Of a stretch of 64,000 nt of DNA, positions 35,831-45,407 are shown piece by piece. Each line of letters starts with the position of its first letter. Position 1 is the first letter of the stretch. Position numbers and translations under genes: made by a program. The DNA is from Kocuria salsicia (GTDB lineage Bacteria > Actinomycetota > Actinomycetes > Actinomycetales > Micrococcaceae), in assembly GCF_007681555.1 (NCBI RefSeq), contig NZ_VELE01000003.1, positions 280,585 through 344,584 on the forward strand. The letters are read 5' to 3'. A model generated the notes under the pieces. It did no database searches, was not told where the DNA came from, and saw only the letters and a list, made by a program, of their open reading frames with translations.

Positions 35831-36579
35831 GGTTGCCTCGCTTCCTCGGGGGCCGCAGCACCCGTGTCGTCGGGGGCCTCGGCGGCCCCGTCGTGTGCCG
35901 TGTCCGTGTCACGGATGACCAGGTCGATCACTCCCTGCACGGTTTGTTCCATGGTCAGTTCGGAGGAGTCCAGCAGGTGGACGCCGTCCTGGGCACTGGT
36001 GAAGTTCACCACGGTGGAGTCCTTCGCGTCACGGCCCACCACCTGTGCCTGCAGGTTTGACGACGCCGCCGCGCCCAGCTGCCTGCCCCGCCGCGCCATC
36101 CGCGCGGCCTGCGAGGCGGTCAGCAGGATCCGCACGTCTGCGTCCGGGGCCACCACGGTGGTGATGTCCCGGCCCTCGGCGACGATCCGGTTCCCGCTCT
36201 CGTGGATGATCTCCCGCTGCATCCGCACCAGGATCTCGCGGGCCGCGACTGTGGTGGAGACCGCCGAGACGTGGTCGGTCACGCGGTCCCCCCGGATGGC
36301 CGCGCGGACATCCTGCCCGGCCACGAGGATGCGCTCCTCATCCGGGTCCGTGCCCATCTCCAGGGGGACGGAGCGCGTGGCAACCAGGACCGCCGCGTCG
36401 TCGTCCAGGTCCACTCCGGACTCCAGGCACCACCACGTCACCGCGCGGTACATGGCACCCGTGTCCAGGTAGGCCAGCCCGAACCGGCGGGCGACCTCCT
36501 TGGAGACCGACGACTTCCCGGACCCCGAGGGCCCGTCGATCGCGATCACCAGTCGTGCGTTCACGTCGCGTGCGTTCAT
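35827..36579 (-). CDS. cmk: Cytidylate kinase
   Basis: 250-residue kinase phosphorylating CMP and dCMP. The P-loop is [26 protein letters not shown] (substrate site) and EGRDITTVV, both Cmk signatures, follow. The last ~25 residues are an Ala/Glu/Asp-rich tail. ATG overlaps the tyrA stop by one base (TGATG) and its own stop overlaps der, so the three are translationally coupled. Confidence 0.94.
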   Translation of the reverse strand: MNARDVNARLVIAIDGPSGSGKSSVSKEVARRFGLAYLDTGAMYRAVTWWCLESGVDLDDDAAVLVATRSVPLEMGTDPDEERILVAGQDVRAAIRGDRVTDHVSAVSTTVAAREILVRMQREIIHESGNRIVAEGRDITTVVAPDADVRILLTASQAARMARRGRQLGAAASSNLQAQVVGRDAKDSTVVNFTSAQDGVHLLDSSELTMEQTVQGVIDLVIRDTDTAHDGAAEAPDDTGAAAPEEARQP

Positions 36580-37697
36580 CACTGCACCACCTTCCAGCCG
36601 CGTTGCTGCAGCTCGTCGACGAGGTCCGCGTGCCGGGAGGGCTCCACCGACGCCGTCACCAGACCCACGGGCTGCCCGGGCGAGTGCTCCAGGCGCATGT
36701 CCTCCAGGTTGACCCCGATCTCCCCGATCTCCGTGAGCAGCCGCGCGATCTGGCCCGGGGTGTCGTCCACGGCCACCGTGAGGGTCGCGAACGCACGGGG
36801 CGCGCCGCCGTGCTTGCCGGGGATGCGGGCCTGGCCCGCGTTGCCCTCCGCCATCAGCTGGGCGATGTCCAGGCGAGCGCCCGGGGCCTCCGGGTTCTCC
36901 AGCGTGGCGATCAGACGGTCGATGTCCTCGCGCACCTCGTGCAGGAACGCCACCACGGGACGGGCGTTCGCGGAGAGGATCTGCACCCACAGCCCGGGGT
37001 CCGAGCCGGCGATCCGGGTGGTGTCCCGCAACCCCTGCCCGGCCAGAGAGAGGTGGTGCGGAGGGGTCTCCTGCAGCCGGGAGGCCAGCAGCGAGGACAT
37101 CACCTGGGGCAGGTGGGAGATCAGCGCCACGGTCTCGTCGTGCTCGGCGGGCTCCATCACCGTGATGGTCGCGCCCAGGTCCACCGCGAGGTTCTTGGCC
37201 GCGGCCACGGCACGGGCGCCGGTCTCCGGACCGGGGCAGATGACCCACGGCATGGAGGTGAACAGCTCACCGCGTGCCGCCACCGGGCCGGACTTCTCGC
37301 GCCCGGCCATCGGGTGGGTGCCCACGTACCGGGTGAGGTCCGCACCCGCGGCACGCACGGCGTCGAGAATGGGGCCCTTGACCGAGGCGATGTCCAGCAC
37401 CACGGCGTCGGTGTGCTCGGCGAGCGCCTCGACGACGAGCTCAGCGACCACGTCCGGGGGTGCCGCAACCACCACGAGGGCGGGTTCGGGCACCTCCTCG
37501 TGGGCGGCACGGGCGGCGCGCACGGAGCGGCCCGCCCCGATGTCCTGCGCCACGGCCTCCGTGGTGGGCGAGGAGTCCCGGACGTGCACGTCCACGCCCA
37601 GGTGGCGCAGCCCCAGCCCGATGCTCGCACCGAGCAGGCCGGAGCCGACCACCAGGACGGGCCCGGTGCTCGTGGCGATCGTGGGGACCACGCTCAC
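36579..37697 (-). CDS. tyrA: Prephenate dehydrogenase
   Basis: 372 residues, makes 4-hydroxyphenylpyruvate for tyrosine. NAD-binding GSGLLGASIGLGL is near the start, the catalytic THPMAGREKSG near residue 115, and a C-terminal ACT regulatory domain (ATLTVAVDDTPGQIARLL and NLEDMRLEH) spans roughly residues 295-372, implying feedback control by an amino acid. GTG start overlaps the rluB stop (GTGA). It lies between rluB and cmk, an insertion relative to the mycobacterial order. Confidence 0.92.
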   Translation of the reverse strand: MSVVPTIATSTGPVLVVGSGLLGASIGLGLRHLGVDVHVRDSSPTTEAVAQDIGAGRSVRAARAAHEEVPEPALVVVAAPPDVVAELVVEALAEHTDAVVLDIASVKGPILDAVRAAGADLTRYVGTHPMAGREKSGPVAARGELFTSMPWVICPGPETGARAVAAAKNLAVDLGATITVMEPAEHDETVALISHLPQVMSSLLASRLQETPPHHLSLAGQGLRDTTRIAGSDPGLWVQILSANARPVVAFLHEVREDIDRLIATLENPEAPGARLDIAQLMAEGNAGQARIPGKHGGAPRAFATLTVAVDDTPGQIARLLTEIGEIGVNLEDMRLEHSPGQPVGLVTASVEPSRHADLVDELQQRGWKVVQ

Positions 37698-38806
37698 ATC
37701 CCCACGGAGGCGAGGAGGTTGCCCACCTCGGTGTGGGAGAGCTTGCGCACCGTGCCCTGCTTCTGGTCCCCGATCGCGATGGGGCCCACGTGGGTGCGGG
37801 CGAGCTTCTCCACGGGGTGGTCCACGGCGTCGAACATGCGGCGCACGATCCGGTTGCGCCCGGAGTGCAGGACCACCTCGATGAGCACGTGGCCGGGGGT
37901 GGAGTCCACCAGGCGGAAGTCGTCCACCTTGGCGATGCCGTCCTCCAGGCGGATGCCCTCCTTCATCTGGTTGCCGATGCCCTTCTCCACGGGCCCGTGC
38001 ACCTGCACGAGGTAGGTCTTGGGCACCTCGTAGGAGGGGTGGGTCAGGCGGTTGGTGAGCTCGCCGTCGTTGGTCAGCAGCAGCAGCCCCTCGGTCTCCA
38101 CGTCCAGGCGACCCACGTGGAACACGCGCTCGTGCTTGCGGGGGTCCAGGTAGTCGCTCACGCAGCGGCGACCGTCCGGGTCCTCCATGGTGGAGACCAC
38201 ACCGGCGGGCTTGTTGAACGCGTAGTAGACGAGCTTCTCGTCCGTCTGGATGCGCATGCCGTCCACGTGGACCACCTGCAGCGCGGGGTCCACGCGCACA
38301 CCGAGCTCGGTCACGATCTGCTCGTCCACGCTCACGCGGCCGTCCTGGATCATCTCCTCGCACACCCGGCGGCTGGCCACCCCGGCCTGCGCCATGAGCT
38401 TCTGCAGCCGCACGCCGTTCTCGTCGTGGACCTCCAGCCGGTCCACGGGCGGGTTCTTGGGACGACGACGCCGGTGCGGGCCGTGCTCCTTGATCGCCGA
38501 GGCGCGGCGCTCGTACTTGTCCACACCCGCGAACGCGCGGGGCTTCTGCGGACCCTTCTGCCCGGCGGCAGCCTTGGGCTTGCCCGGGCCCTTGCCCCGC
38601 CCGGAAGCGGGACCCTTGGCGTAGCCGCGCCCGGCGGCGTCGCCCGTGCGCGAGCCCTTGCCCGGGCCGGAACCCTTGCCGGATCCCGAGCTCTTGCCCG
38701 GTCCGGAGCGGAAGCCGCCCTTGGGGCCGGCCTTGGAGCCCTTGCCGCGCCCCTGGGGGCCGCGGGCGCCCCCGCCGCGTGCCGAGTTGCCGTGTGATGC
38801 TGCCAT
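37694..38806 (-). CDS. rluB: RluB-type rRNA pseudouridine synthase with basic low-complexity N-terminus
   Basis: 370 residues. The S4 domain starts at VRLQKLMAQAGVASRR, and the synthase core has the catalytic Asp in HVGRLDVETEGLLLLTNDG and GRNRIVRRMFDAV. It modifies 23S rRNA (E. coli RluB makes psi2605). The first ~115 residues are Gly/Lys/Pro/Ser/Arg repeats, such as GPGKSSGSGKGSGPGKG, probably a disordered RNA-binding tail. It starts 7 bases after the scpB stop. Same place as Rv1711. Confidence 0.9.
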   Translation of the reverse strand: MAASHGNSARGGGARGPQGRGKGSKAGPKGGFRSGPGKSSGSGKGSGPGKGSRTGDAAGRGYAKGPASGRGKGPGKPKAAAGQKGPQKPRAFAGVDKYERRASAIKEHGPHRRRRPKNPPVDRLEVHDENGVRLQKLMAQAGVASRRVCEEMIQDGRVSVDEQIVTELGVRVDPALQVVHVDGMRIQTDEKLVYYAFNKPAGVVSTMEDPDGRRCVSDYLDPRKHERVFHVGRLDVETEGLLLLTNDGELTNRLTHPSYEVPKTYLVQVHGPVEKGIGNQMKEGIRLEDGIAKVDDFRLVDSTPGHVLIEVVLHSGRNRIVRRMFDAVDHPVEKLARTHVGPIAIGDQKQGTVRKLSHTEVGNLLASVGM

Positions 38807-38813
38807 GCGTCGA

Positions 38814-39554
38814 TCAGTCCTCTATGTCGTCAAGTTGGTCGGTTCCGGGCAGCAGAGGTGCAATGTCCGGGAGCTCGTCCAGCGAGCCGAGACCGAGTTT
38901 TTCCAGGAAAAGGGGGGTCGTGGAGTACAGGACGGAGCCGGAGGCCTCGTCGCGCTCCCACGCGGTGAGCAGGCCTCGCTGCACCAGGGTGCGCACCACG
39001 CCGTCCACGTTCACGCCGCGGATGGCGGAGACGCGCGAGCGGGAGACCGGCTGCAGGTACGCCACCACGGCCAGGGTCTCCAGTGCGGCCTGGGAGAGCC
39101 GGGAGCTGCTGCCCTCCACCACGAAGTCCGTCACGAGCTGCGCGTGGTCGCTGCGGGCGTAGATCCGCCAGCCGCCGGCCACTTCCCGCAGCTCGAAGCC
39201 CCGCACCCGCGGAGCTGCCGGAAGGTCGTTCTCCCGGTGCGTGGGTGAGTGCGTGTGTGAGGCCGACCGTCCATCATAGCCCGGCTCCGTGAGCTGGGGT
39301 GGGGGTGCCGCGGTGTTTCCGGTCACGCCGTCGTAGTCGGCCTTCAGGTGCTCCAGCGCGCTGCGCACCCGGTGCGAGGACTCCCCCGTGACGCGCGCGA
39401 ACTCGTCCACCCCCACGGGGGCGGCGGCCACCATGAGCACCGCTTCCAGCGCCGAGAGCAGGTCGTCTCCCGTGCGGTTCTCCCCGGGAGTCTCCACCGG
39501 GGGTGCGGGGTCCGTCTCGGCCACGCGCTCATCATCTCCTTCGGTACGGTTCAC
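38814..39554 (-). CDS. scpB: Chromosome segregation/condensation protein ScpB
   Basis: 246-residue kleisin-associated subunit of the SMC-ScpAB complex. Two winged-helix domains are visible (LSALEAVLMVAAAPVGVDEF and LSQAALETLAVVAYLQPVSR, IRGVNVDGVVRTLVQRGLL). A linker of about 35 residues rich in Pro/His/Ser (around residues 85-120) separates strands of the first domain, longer than usual. Start GTG with AGGATCGGT upstream. It follows scpA by 18 bases. Confidence 0.92.
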   Translation of the reverse strand: MNRTEGDDERVAETDPAPPVETPGENRTGDDLLSALEAVLMVAAAPVGVDEFARVTGESSHRVRSALEHLKADYDGVTGNTAAPPPQLTEPGYDGRSASHTHSPTHRENDLPAAPRVRGFELREVAGGWRIYARSDHAQLVTDFVVEGSSSRLSQAALETLAVVAYLQPVSRSRVSAIRGVNVDGVVRTLVQRGLLTAWERDEASGSVLYSTTPLFLEKLGLGSLDELPDIAPLLPGTDQLDDIED

Positions 39555-39572
39555 ACCGATCCTGTACTGGGT

Positions 39573-40541
39573 TCAGTCTCCCAGGTTTTCGCTCTCCGTG
39601 CCCACCGGGGCCTGTGGTGCCGAGCCCTCGTGGCCGCCGGGTGCCGCCGCCGCGACCTCGTCGGGCTCAGCACCCGTGTACTTGCTGTTCAGCGCTTCCG
39701 CGGACCAGTCCCGGGCTCCGTCCCAGCGCACGAGCAGGGGTCCGAGCACCTCGTCCTGGTGCAGGCGCACCACGCGGTCCCGGTACATCTCGAGCAGGGC
39801 CAGGAAGCGCACCACGACCACCAGGGTGGACTCCGCGTCCGTGATCAGGGAGTCGAAGGTGTGCTCCGCACCGTCCCGCAGAGCCTCGGCCAGGATCTCC
39901 GCCTCGTCCGCGACCCGCACCTGCGCGCCGTGCAGGTGCGCGACGTCGACCTCCTGCGGCACGTGGCGCTCCGGGTCCAGCGCCGCGACCGCGAGGTGCG
40001 CGAGCTGATCCGGGGTCAGCGTCCACACGAGCGGGGGCAGGGCCGTGGTCACGGCGGGGTCGAGGTCCACCTGGCGTGGGATCCGCACGGACTCCGCGGC
40101 GAGGCGCACGTTCAGCCGCCCCGCGACCTCCTTGAACGCCTTGTACTGCAGCAGCCGGGCGAAGAGCAGGTCGCGGGCCTCCAGCAGCTCGACGTCGTAC
40201 TCGTCCTCCACCTCGCCGCGGGGCAGCAGCCGGGCCACCTTGAGGTCCAGCAGCGTGGCGGCCACCACCAGGAACTCGCTCGCCTCGTCCAGTGCCTGGG
40301 GCGACGCCGTGCGCTGCAGGGCGCCCACGTACTGGATGAACTCGTCCGTGACCACCGACAGGGACACCTGGGTGATGTCCATCTCGTGCTTGGCGATCAG
40401 CGAGAGCAGGACGTCGAACGGGCCCTGGAAGTTCTCCAGGGCCACGGTGAACCCGCTGCTCCCCTGCCCGGTCCGCTCCGCCTCGGCCTCGGCGGGAACG
40501 GGGACGGGCGGCGCCACGACGTCGACGTCGACGTCACTCAC
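39573..40541 (-). CDS. scpA: Segregation/condensation protein ScpA (kleisin)
   Basis: 322 residues. The kleisin N-domain FTVALENFQGPFDVLLSLIA, IAKHEMDITQVSLSVVTDEF and FLVVAATLLDLKVARLLP are characteristic. The C-terminal winged helix that binds the SMC head is near VVVVRFLALLEMYRDRVV. It ends in an Ala/Gly/Glu-rich tail. GTG start with GGGGGAG upstream. parA is upstream on the same strand by 158 bases, the Rv1708-Rv1709 order. Confidence 0.92.
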   Translation of the reverse strand: MSDVDVDVVAPPVPVPAEAEAERTGQGSSGFTVALENFQGPFDVLLSLIAKHEMDITQVSLSVVTDEFIQYVGALQRTASPQALDEASEFLVVAATLLDLKVARLLPRGEVEDEYDVELLEARDLLFARLLQYKAFKEVAGRLNVRLAAESVRIPRQVDLDPAVTTALPPLVWTLTPDQLAHLAVAALDPERHVPQEVDVAHLHGAQVRVADEAEILAEALRDGAEHTFDSLITDAESTLVVVVRFLALLEMYRDRVVRLHQDEVLGPLLVRWDGARDWSAEALNSKYTGAEPDEVAAAAPGGHEGSAPQAPVGTESENLGD

Positions 40542-40699
40542 GCGCCCCGCTCCCCCGGGCGCAGCCCTCTCAGGTGGCGCGTTCCGGCCAGGTGGCGCAT
40601 TCCCGTCAGCCAGCGCGTACCGGCCAGGGCGCTCGCCCGGCTCGGCCGGTGTGCCTCAGTGAGGGCGCGCGTCCGCCGGTGCTGCTCAGGCACGACGGA

Positions 40700-41593
40700 T
40701 CAGGGCGCGCCGCCGCGCGAGATGAGCTCGCGGGCAAGCTGACGGTAGGACTCCGCGCCCGGGTGGTTGGTGGCGAAGTTCAGGATGGGCTCCGCGGCCA
40801 CCGTGGCGTCCGGGAACTTCACGGTGCGCTTGATGACGGTGTCGAAGACCGTGTCCCCGAACGCGTCCACGATCCGGGCGATGACCTCGCGCGAGTGCAG
40901 GGTGCGGGAGTCGAACATCGTGGCCAGCACGCCGTCGATCTGCAGCTTCGGGTTGATGCGGTCCTGCACCTTGGAGATCGAGTCCACCAGCAGGGCCACC
41001 GCGCGCAGCGCGAAGAACTCGCAGATCAGCGGGATGATCACGCCGTGCGAGGCCGTGAGCGCGTTGACGGTGAGAAGGCCCAGGGAGGGCTGGCAGTCGA
41101 TGAGGATGACGTCGTAGTAGTCCTCCACCTTGCGCAGCGCGGAGGCGAGCACCTGCTCGCGGGCCACCTCGTTGACGAGCTGCACCTCCGCCGCGGAGAG
41201 GTCGATGTTGGCGGGCAGCAGGTCGACGTTCTCCACGTGAGTCTGCTGCACGACGTCCCACACGTCCACGGAACGGTCCATCATCACGTTGTAAATGGTC
41301 AGGTCCAGCTCGTGGGGGTTGGAGCCGAAGCCCGCCGAGAGCGCGCCCTGAGGGTCGAAGTCCACGAGCAGCACCTTGCGGCCGAGCTCCGCGAGCGCGG
41401 CGCCCAGGTTGATGGTCGAGGTGGTCTTGCCCACCCCTCCCTTCTGGTTCACCATCGCGATGATGCGCGCGGGTCCGTGCTCAGTGAGCTCGGGGGGATC
41501 CGGGAAGGTTCGCACGGGACGTCCCGTGGGGCCTACGGCGTCCGACACCGCAGCCTGGGTCTGCTGGGGCCTCTCATCATGGGCGTTGCTCAC
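40700..41593 (-). CDS. ParA/Soj-family ATPase of the scpAB locus
   Basis: 297-residue ATPase with the deviant Walker A NQKGGVGKTT, followed by LVDFDPQGALS and ILIDCQPSLGLLTVNAL. This is the Rv1708-like ParA next to scpAB and not necessarily the oriC ParA partner of ParB. I start at GTG 41593 (SNAHDERPQ), about 10 bases after AGGAAGG; 14 more upstream codons lack a ribosome site. Unlike the orphan ATPase near 1 kb, it has no insertion and a standard KTT motif. Confidence 0.9.
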   Translation of the reverse strand: MSNAHDERPQQTQAAVSDAVGPTGRPVRTFPDPPELTEHGPARIIAMVNQKGGVGKTTSTINLGAALAELGRKVLLVDFDPQGALSAGFGSNPHELDLTIYNVMMDRSVDVWDVVQQTHVENVDLLPANIDLSAAEVQLVNEVAREQVLASALRKVEDYYDVILIDCQPSLGLLTVNALTASHGVIIPLICEFFALRAVALLVDSISKVQDRINPKLQIDGVLATMFDSRTLHSREVIARIVDAFGDTVFDTVIKRTVKFPDATVAAEPILNFATNHPGAESYRQLARELISRGGAP

Positions 41594-41739
41594 GGGCGAC
41601 GGCCTTCCTTCCTGGGCGGGACAACGGGGTCTCAACGCCCTACCCTACCGCCGACGTGCTGTTCCGCTCCCAGCGTCCGGCCCCGAGCCTGCCCAGCGCC
41701 TGGGCTCGGGGCCGCGCTCGGAGGACGGGATGACGGCGA

Positions 41740-41772
41740 ACGCCCACCCGGTGGCGTGCACCGGGTGGGCGT
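41740..41772 (-). terminator. Rho-independent terminator after dctA
   Basis: 14-bp stem ACGCCCACCCGGTG / CACCGGGTGGGCGT with a 5-base loop, 28 bases after the transporter stop, followed by TTCG on the minus strand. Confidence 0.8.
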
Positions 41773-41799
41773 CAGGGGCCGTTGCTCGGCCGGGTCGCG

Positions 41800-43233
41800 C
41801 TAGTGGGCTGCGGGCGGAGGAGTCGACGGCGTGCCCGTCGTCGACGTCGCACCAACCTCCCCTGCCGGGGCGCTCTGCGTGACCGAGGCGTGCGGGTCAA
41901 CGGCCAGCGTGGTCTCGTCGAAGGGCTCCGCGCCGGAGAGGACCCGCTGCACGCGGGCCTTGTCCACTTCCTTCACCCACGTGCCGAGCACGAGCGTGGC
42001 CACGGCGTTGCCGGAGAAGTTGGTCAGGGCGCGAGCCTCGGACATGAAGCGGTCGATGCCGACGATCAGGTCCACGCCGTCCAGCAGGTCCGGGCGGTGG
42101 GACTGCAGTCCGGCCGCCAGGGTGGCGATGCCAGCGCCGGTGACACCGGCCGCGCCCTTGGAGGCGATGATCATGAACACGAGCAGGGCGATCTGCTCAC
42201 CGATCTGCAGGGGCTTGCCCATGGCGTCGGCCACGAACAGTGCGCCCATGGTCAGGTAGATGGCCGTGCCGTCCAGGTTGAACGAGTACCCGGTGGGCAC
42301 CACGATCCCCACCACGGTCTTCGACACACCCAGGTGCTCCATCTTGGCGATCAGCCGCGGCAGGGCCGCCTCGGACGAGGACGTGGAGAAGATCAGCAGG
42401 TACTCGCGTGCCAGGTACTTCATGAGCGTGAAGATGTTCACACCGGAGACGAGCTTCAGGATCAGGCCCAGGATCACCACGATGAAGAGGATGCAGGTGA
42501 CGTAGAACGCGACCATGAGCCCGAGAAGGGAGAACACGGCCTTCAGACCCGTGGCCCCCACGACCGCCGCGATGGCGCCGAACGCCCCGATCGGGGCGAG
42601 CCACATGATCATCGACAGCAGGCGGAACACCACAGCCTGGATGTAGCCCACGGCCTTGAGCACGGGCTGTCCGGCCTCCCCCATGGCCTGCAGGGCGAAG
42701 CCCACGAGCAGGGCGACCAGCAGGGTCTGCAGGATCTGCCCCGAGGTCAGCGCGGAGAAAAGGGTGGTGGGGATGATACCCAGCACGAAGCCCACCAGGC
42801 CGCCCTCGCTCTCCTCGTGGCCGGTGGCCAGGGAGGACTGGTCGAAGTGCGCGTTCGCAAGATCCAGACCGGCGCCGGGCTGGACGATGTTGCCCACCAC
42901 CAGGCCGATGGCGAGCGCGAAGGTGGACATCACGATGAAGTAGAGCAGCGCCAGACCGCCCACCTTCCCGACCGTGGCGGCCTTGGCCACCGAGCCCACG
43001 CCCAGCACGATCGTGCAGAAGATCACGGGCGCGATGATCATCTTGATGAGCGCCACGAAGCCCGTGCCGAGCGGCTTCAGTGCCACCCCTGCATCGGGGA
43101 ACACGAGACCCACCACGATGCCCAGGACCACCGCGGCGATGACCGCGATGTAGAGGTAGTGGGTGCGGTCGCGCTTCTTCTTGACCGGTGGTGGCGCGTC
43201 ACGCGGATCGCGCGCGGCGGGTTGGTTCGTCAT
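41800..43233 (-). CDS. dctA: C4-dicarboxylate:cation symporter DctA-like
   Basis: 477-residue glutamate/aspartate-type (DAACS) transporter for succinate, fumarate or malate. Eight hydrophobic helices and two re-entrant loops: the Ser-rich STSSSEAALP loop and the GYSFNLDGTAIY motif (cation site). It also has NFSGNAVATLVLG in helix 8. The C-terminal ~35 residues are low-complexity Thr/Pro/Ala. ATG with CAGGAGCCACC. Proximity to the propionate genes could be functional: that pathway yields succinate and pyruvate. Confidence 0.88.
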   Translation of the reverse strand: MTNQPAARDPRDAPPPVKKKRDRTHYLYIAVIAAVVLGIVVGLVFPDAGVALKPLGTGFVALIKMIIAPVIFCTIVLGVGSVAKAATVGKVGGLALLYFIVMSTFALAIGLVVGNIVQPGAGLDLANAHFDQSSLATGHEESEGGLVGFVLGIIPTTLFSALTSGQILQTLLVALLVGFALQAMGEAGQPVLKAVGYIQAVVFRLLSMIMWLAPIGAFGAIAAVVGATGLKAVFSLLGLMVAFYVTCILFIVVILGLILKLVSGVNIFTLMKYLAREYLLIFSTSSSEAALPRLIAKMEHLGVSKTVVGIVVPTGYSFNLDGTAIYLTMGALFVADAMGKPLQIGEQIALLVFMIIASKGAAGVTGAGIATLAAGLQSHRPDLLDGVDLIVGIDRFMSEARALTNFSGNAVATLVLGTWVKEVDKARVQRVLSGAEPFDETTLAVDPHASVTQSAPAGEVGATSTTGTPSTPPPAAH

Positions 43234-43364
43234 GGTGGCTCCTGATCGATCGGTGTGTGTCCGGTGCGCGGGCGGGCTCCCGGGGTGCCGGCCCCGTGTG
43301 CTCACGCCCACGTGTGCATGACGGAGCTCACCCTATCCGGGGTTCCCGCCGTCCCCCGAACAGG

Positions 43365-45284
43365 TCAGCGTTTCGACGCGAGCACGGCCTTCAGCGCCTC
43401 AAGCACGGAGTGGTCCTCGATGGTGGAGGGCACCACGTAGGTCTCGCCGTCCGCCATCTGCCGCATGGTCTTGCGCAGGATCTTCCCGGATCGCGTCTTG
43501 GGCAGGGCCTCGACCACGGCCACGTCCTTGAAGTCCGCGACCGGCCCGATCTGCGAGCGCACCATTTTCACGAGCTCCTCACGCAGCTGCTCCTGCGTGA
43601 TCCGGGCACCGGTCTTGAGCACCACGTACCCGGAGGGTCGTTGACCCTTGAGCGGGTCGTTCACGCCGATCACCGCGCACTCGGCCACGTCCGGGTGGGT
43701 GGCGACGATCTGCTCCATCTGCCCCGTGGACAGGCGGTGGCCCGAGACGTTGATGACGTCGTCGGTGCGGCCCATCACGAACACGTAGCCGTTCTCGTCG
43801 ATGTAACCGGAGTCCCCGGTGGCGTAGTAGCCCGGGAAGGCAGAGAGGTAGGAGGAGACGAAGCGTTCGTCGTTGCCCCACAGGGTCGCGAGCGTGCCCG
43901 GGGGAAGCGGCAGCCGCACCGCGATGTTGCCCTCCTCCCCGGGCCCCAGGGGCTCGCCGACGGGATCGAGGATCTCCACGTGGAACCCGGGCACCGGCAC
44001 CGTGGGCGAGCCGGGAACGATGGGCAGCCGCTCGATCCCGAACGGGTTGGCACAGATGGCCCACCCGGTCTCGGTCTGCCACCAGTGGTCCACCACGGGG
44101 ACGGCCAGAACCCGGGCGGCCCAGTGGTAGGTTTCCGGGTCCAGCCGCTCCCCCGCGACGAACAGCGCCCTCAGGGAGGAGATGTCGTACTGCCGGACGA
44201 ATTCACCCTCCGGGTCCGCCTTGCGAATCGCACGCAGGGCAGTGGGTGCGGTGAACAGCACCTTCACTCCGTGCTCGGCCACGCGCTTCCAGAACGCTCC
44301 GGCATCCGGGGTGCCCACGGGCTTGCCCTCGTAGACCACGGTGGTGGCCCCGGCCAGCAGGGGCCCGTAGACGATGTACGAGTGCCCCACCACCCACCCG
44401 ACGTCTGACGCCGTCCACATCACGTCCCCGGCGCCGATTTCGTAGATGTTCGCCATGGACCAGGTCAGCGCCACCGCATGGCCGCCGTTGTCCCGCACCA
44501 CACCCTTGGGCTTTCCCGTGGTCCCGGACGTGTAGAGGATGTAGAGGGGGTCGGTGGCCTTGACCACCACGGGTTCGGCCGGAGCCACCCCGTCCTGCGC
44601 CTCGATCCAGGAGAGCCACGAGGGACCGGCGGATGCCGTCGCCCTCTCGCGGGCCCCGGCCACCGTGGTCTCGAAGCCGTCACGCTCGTGGACCAGCACC
44701 GCCAACGGCGCGTGCTCGCTGAGCTGCAGCGCCTCTTCGATCGCGGGCAGGTACTCGATCCGCCGCTTGGGCTCCACACCACCGGAGGCCGTCACGATCA
44801 CCACCGGCTGCGAGTCGTCGATGCGGCTCGCGAGCTCACGGGGCGCGAAGCCGCCGAAGACCACGGAGTGCACCGCCCCGATCCGCGCGGACGCGAGCAT
44901 CGCGATCACGGACTCGGCAATCATCGGCATGTACAGAAGCACGCGGTCCCCCTTCCCCACCCCCTGCGCGGCGAGCGCGCCGGCGAAGCGCGCCACGCGA
45001 TCCTGCAGCTGCGCGTAGGTGATGTGCTCTTGCACGTTGAGCACGGCGGAGTCGTAGATCAGCGCGGTGCGCTCCCCGTGGCCCGCGGCCACGTGCCTGT
45101 CCACCGCGTTGACGCACGTGTTCAGCTCCCCGTCCGGGAACCAGCGGTAGATGGGCGCGGCGGAGTCGTCCAGCACCCGTGTGGGGGCCTTGACCCAGTC
45201 CACGGCCCGGGCGGCGTCGAGCCAGAACTGCTCGGGGTTCTCCACACTCGCGCGGTAGACGGATTCGTAGGTGCTCGGCGTCAT
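43365..45284 (-). CDS. prpE: Propionyl-CoA synthetase
   Basis: 639-residue AMP-forming acyl-CoA synthetase that activates propionate. ATP motif ILYTSGTTGKPKGV, adenylation stretch WWQTETGWA, YYATGDSGYIDENGY, and the C-terminal catalytic lysine in TRSGKILRKTMR, which is regulated by lysine acetylation in this family. The N-terminus (IYRWFPDGELNTCVNAVDRH) and the neighbouring genes favour PrpE over acetyl-CoA synthetase. ATG with GGAGGAAGCC. It is divergent from gntR-prpDBC and shares the TGTATACA control region. Confidence 0.88.
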   Translation of the reverse strand: MTPSTYESVYRASVENPEQFWLDAARAVDWVKAPTRVLDDSAAPIYRWFPDGELNTCVNAVDRHVAAGHGERTALIYDSAVLNVQEHITYAQLQDRVARFAGALAAQGVGKGDRVLLYMPMIAESVIAMLASARIGAVHSVVFGGFAPRELASRIDDSQPVVIVTASGGVEPKRRIEYLPAIEEALQLSEHAPLAVLVHERDGFETTVAGARERATASAGPSWLSWIEAQDGVAPAEPVVVKATDPLYILYTSGTTGKPKGVVRDNGGHAVALTWSMANIYEIGAGDVMWTASDVGWVVGHSYIVYGPLLAGATTVVYEGKPVGTPDAGAFWKRVAEHGVKVLFTAPTALRAIRKADPEGEFVRQYDISSLRALFVAGERLDPETYHWAARVLAVPVVDHWWQTETGWAICANPFGIERLPIVPGSPTVPVPGFHVEILDPVGEPLGPGEEGNIAVRLPLPPGTLATLWGNDERFVSSYLSAFPGYYATGDSGYIDENGYVFVMGRTDDVINVSGHRLSTGQMEQIVATHPDVAECAVIGVNDPLKGQRPSGYVVLKTGARITQEQLREELVKMVRSQIGPVADFKDVAVVEALPKTRSGKILRKTMRQMADGETYVVPSTIEDHSVLEALKAVLASKR

Positions 45285-45327
45285 GGCTTCCTCCGGGTGT
45301 GGTGCGGGCGGGCTTCGGCGTAGTGAC

Positions 45328-45357
45328 AGCGTAGTGTCATGGATCACATGCAAACAA
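45328..45357 (-). promoter_or_regulatory. prpE promoter candidate
   Basis: On the minus strand TTGTTT (45352-45357) and TACGCT (45328-45333), 18-base spacing. The TGTATACA operator 1 starts 7 bases upstream of the -35 box. Confidence 0.5.
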
Positions 45358-45363
45358 GGGTTG

Positions 45364-45371
45364 TGTATACA
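45364..45371. promoter_or_regulatory. GntR operator 1 (TGTATACA)
   Basis: 8-bp palindrome within TTGTGTATACAAAA. FadR/FCD-type GntR regulators commonly bind TTGTATACAA-like sites. It lies between the two divergent promoters. Confidence 0.7.
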
Positions 45372-45407
45372 AAAGACGGGGAATTTCGTGTCAATCTTCC
45401 ATAATGC

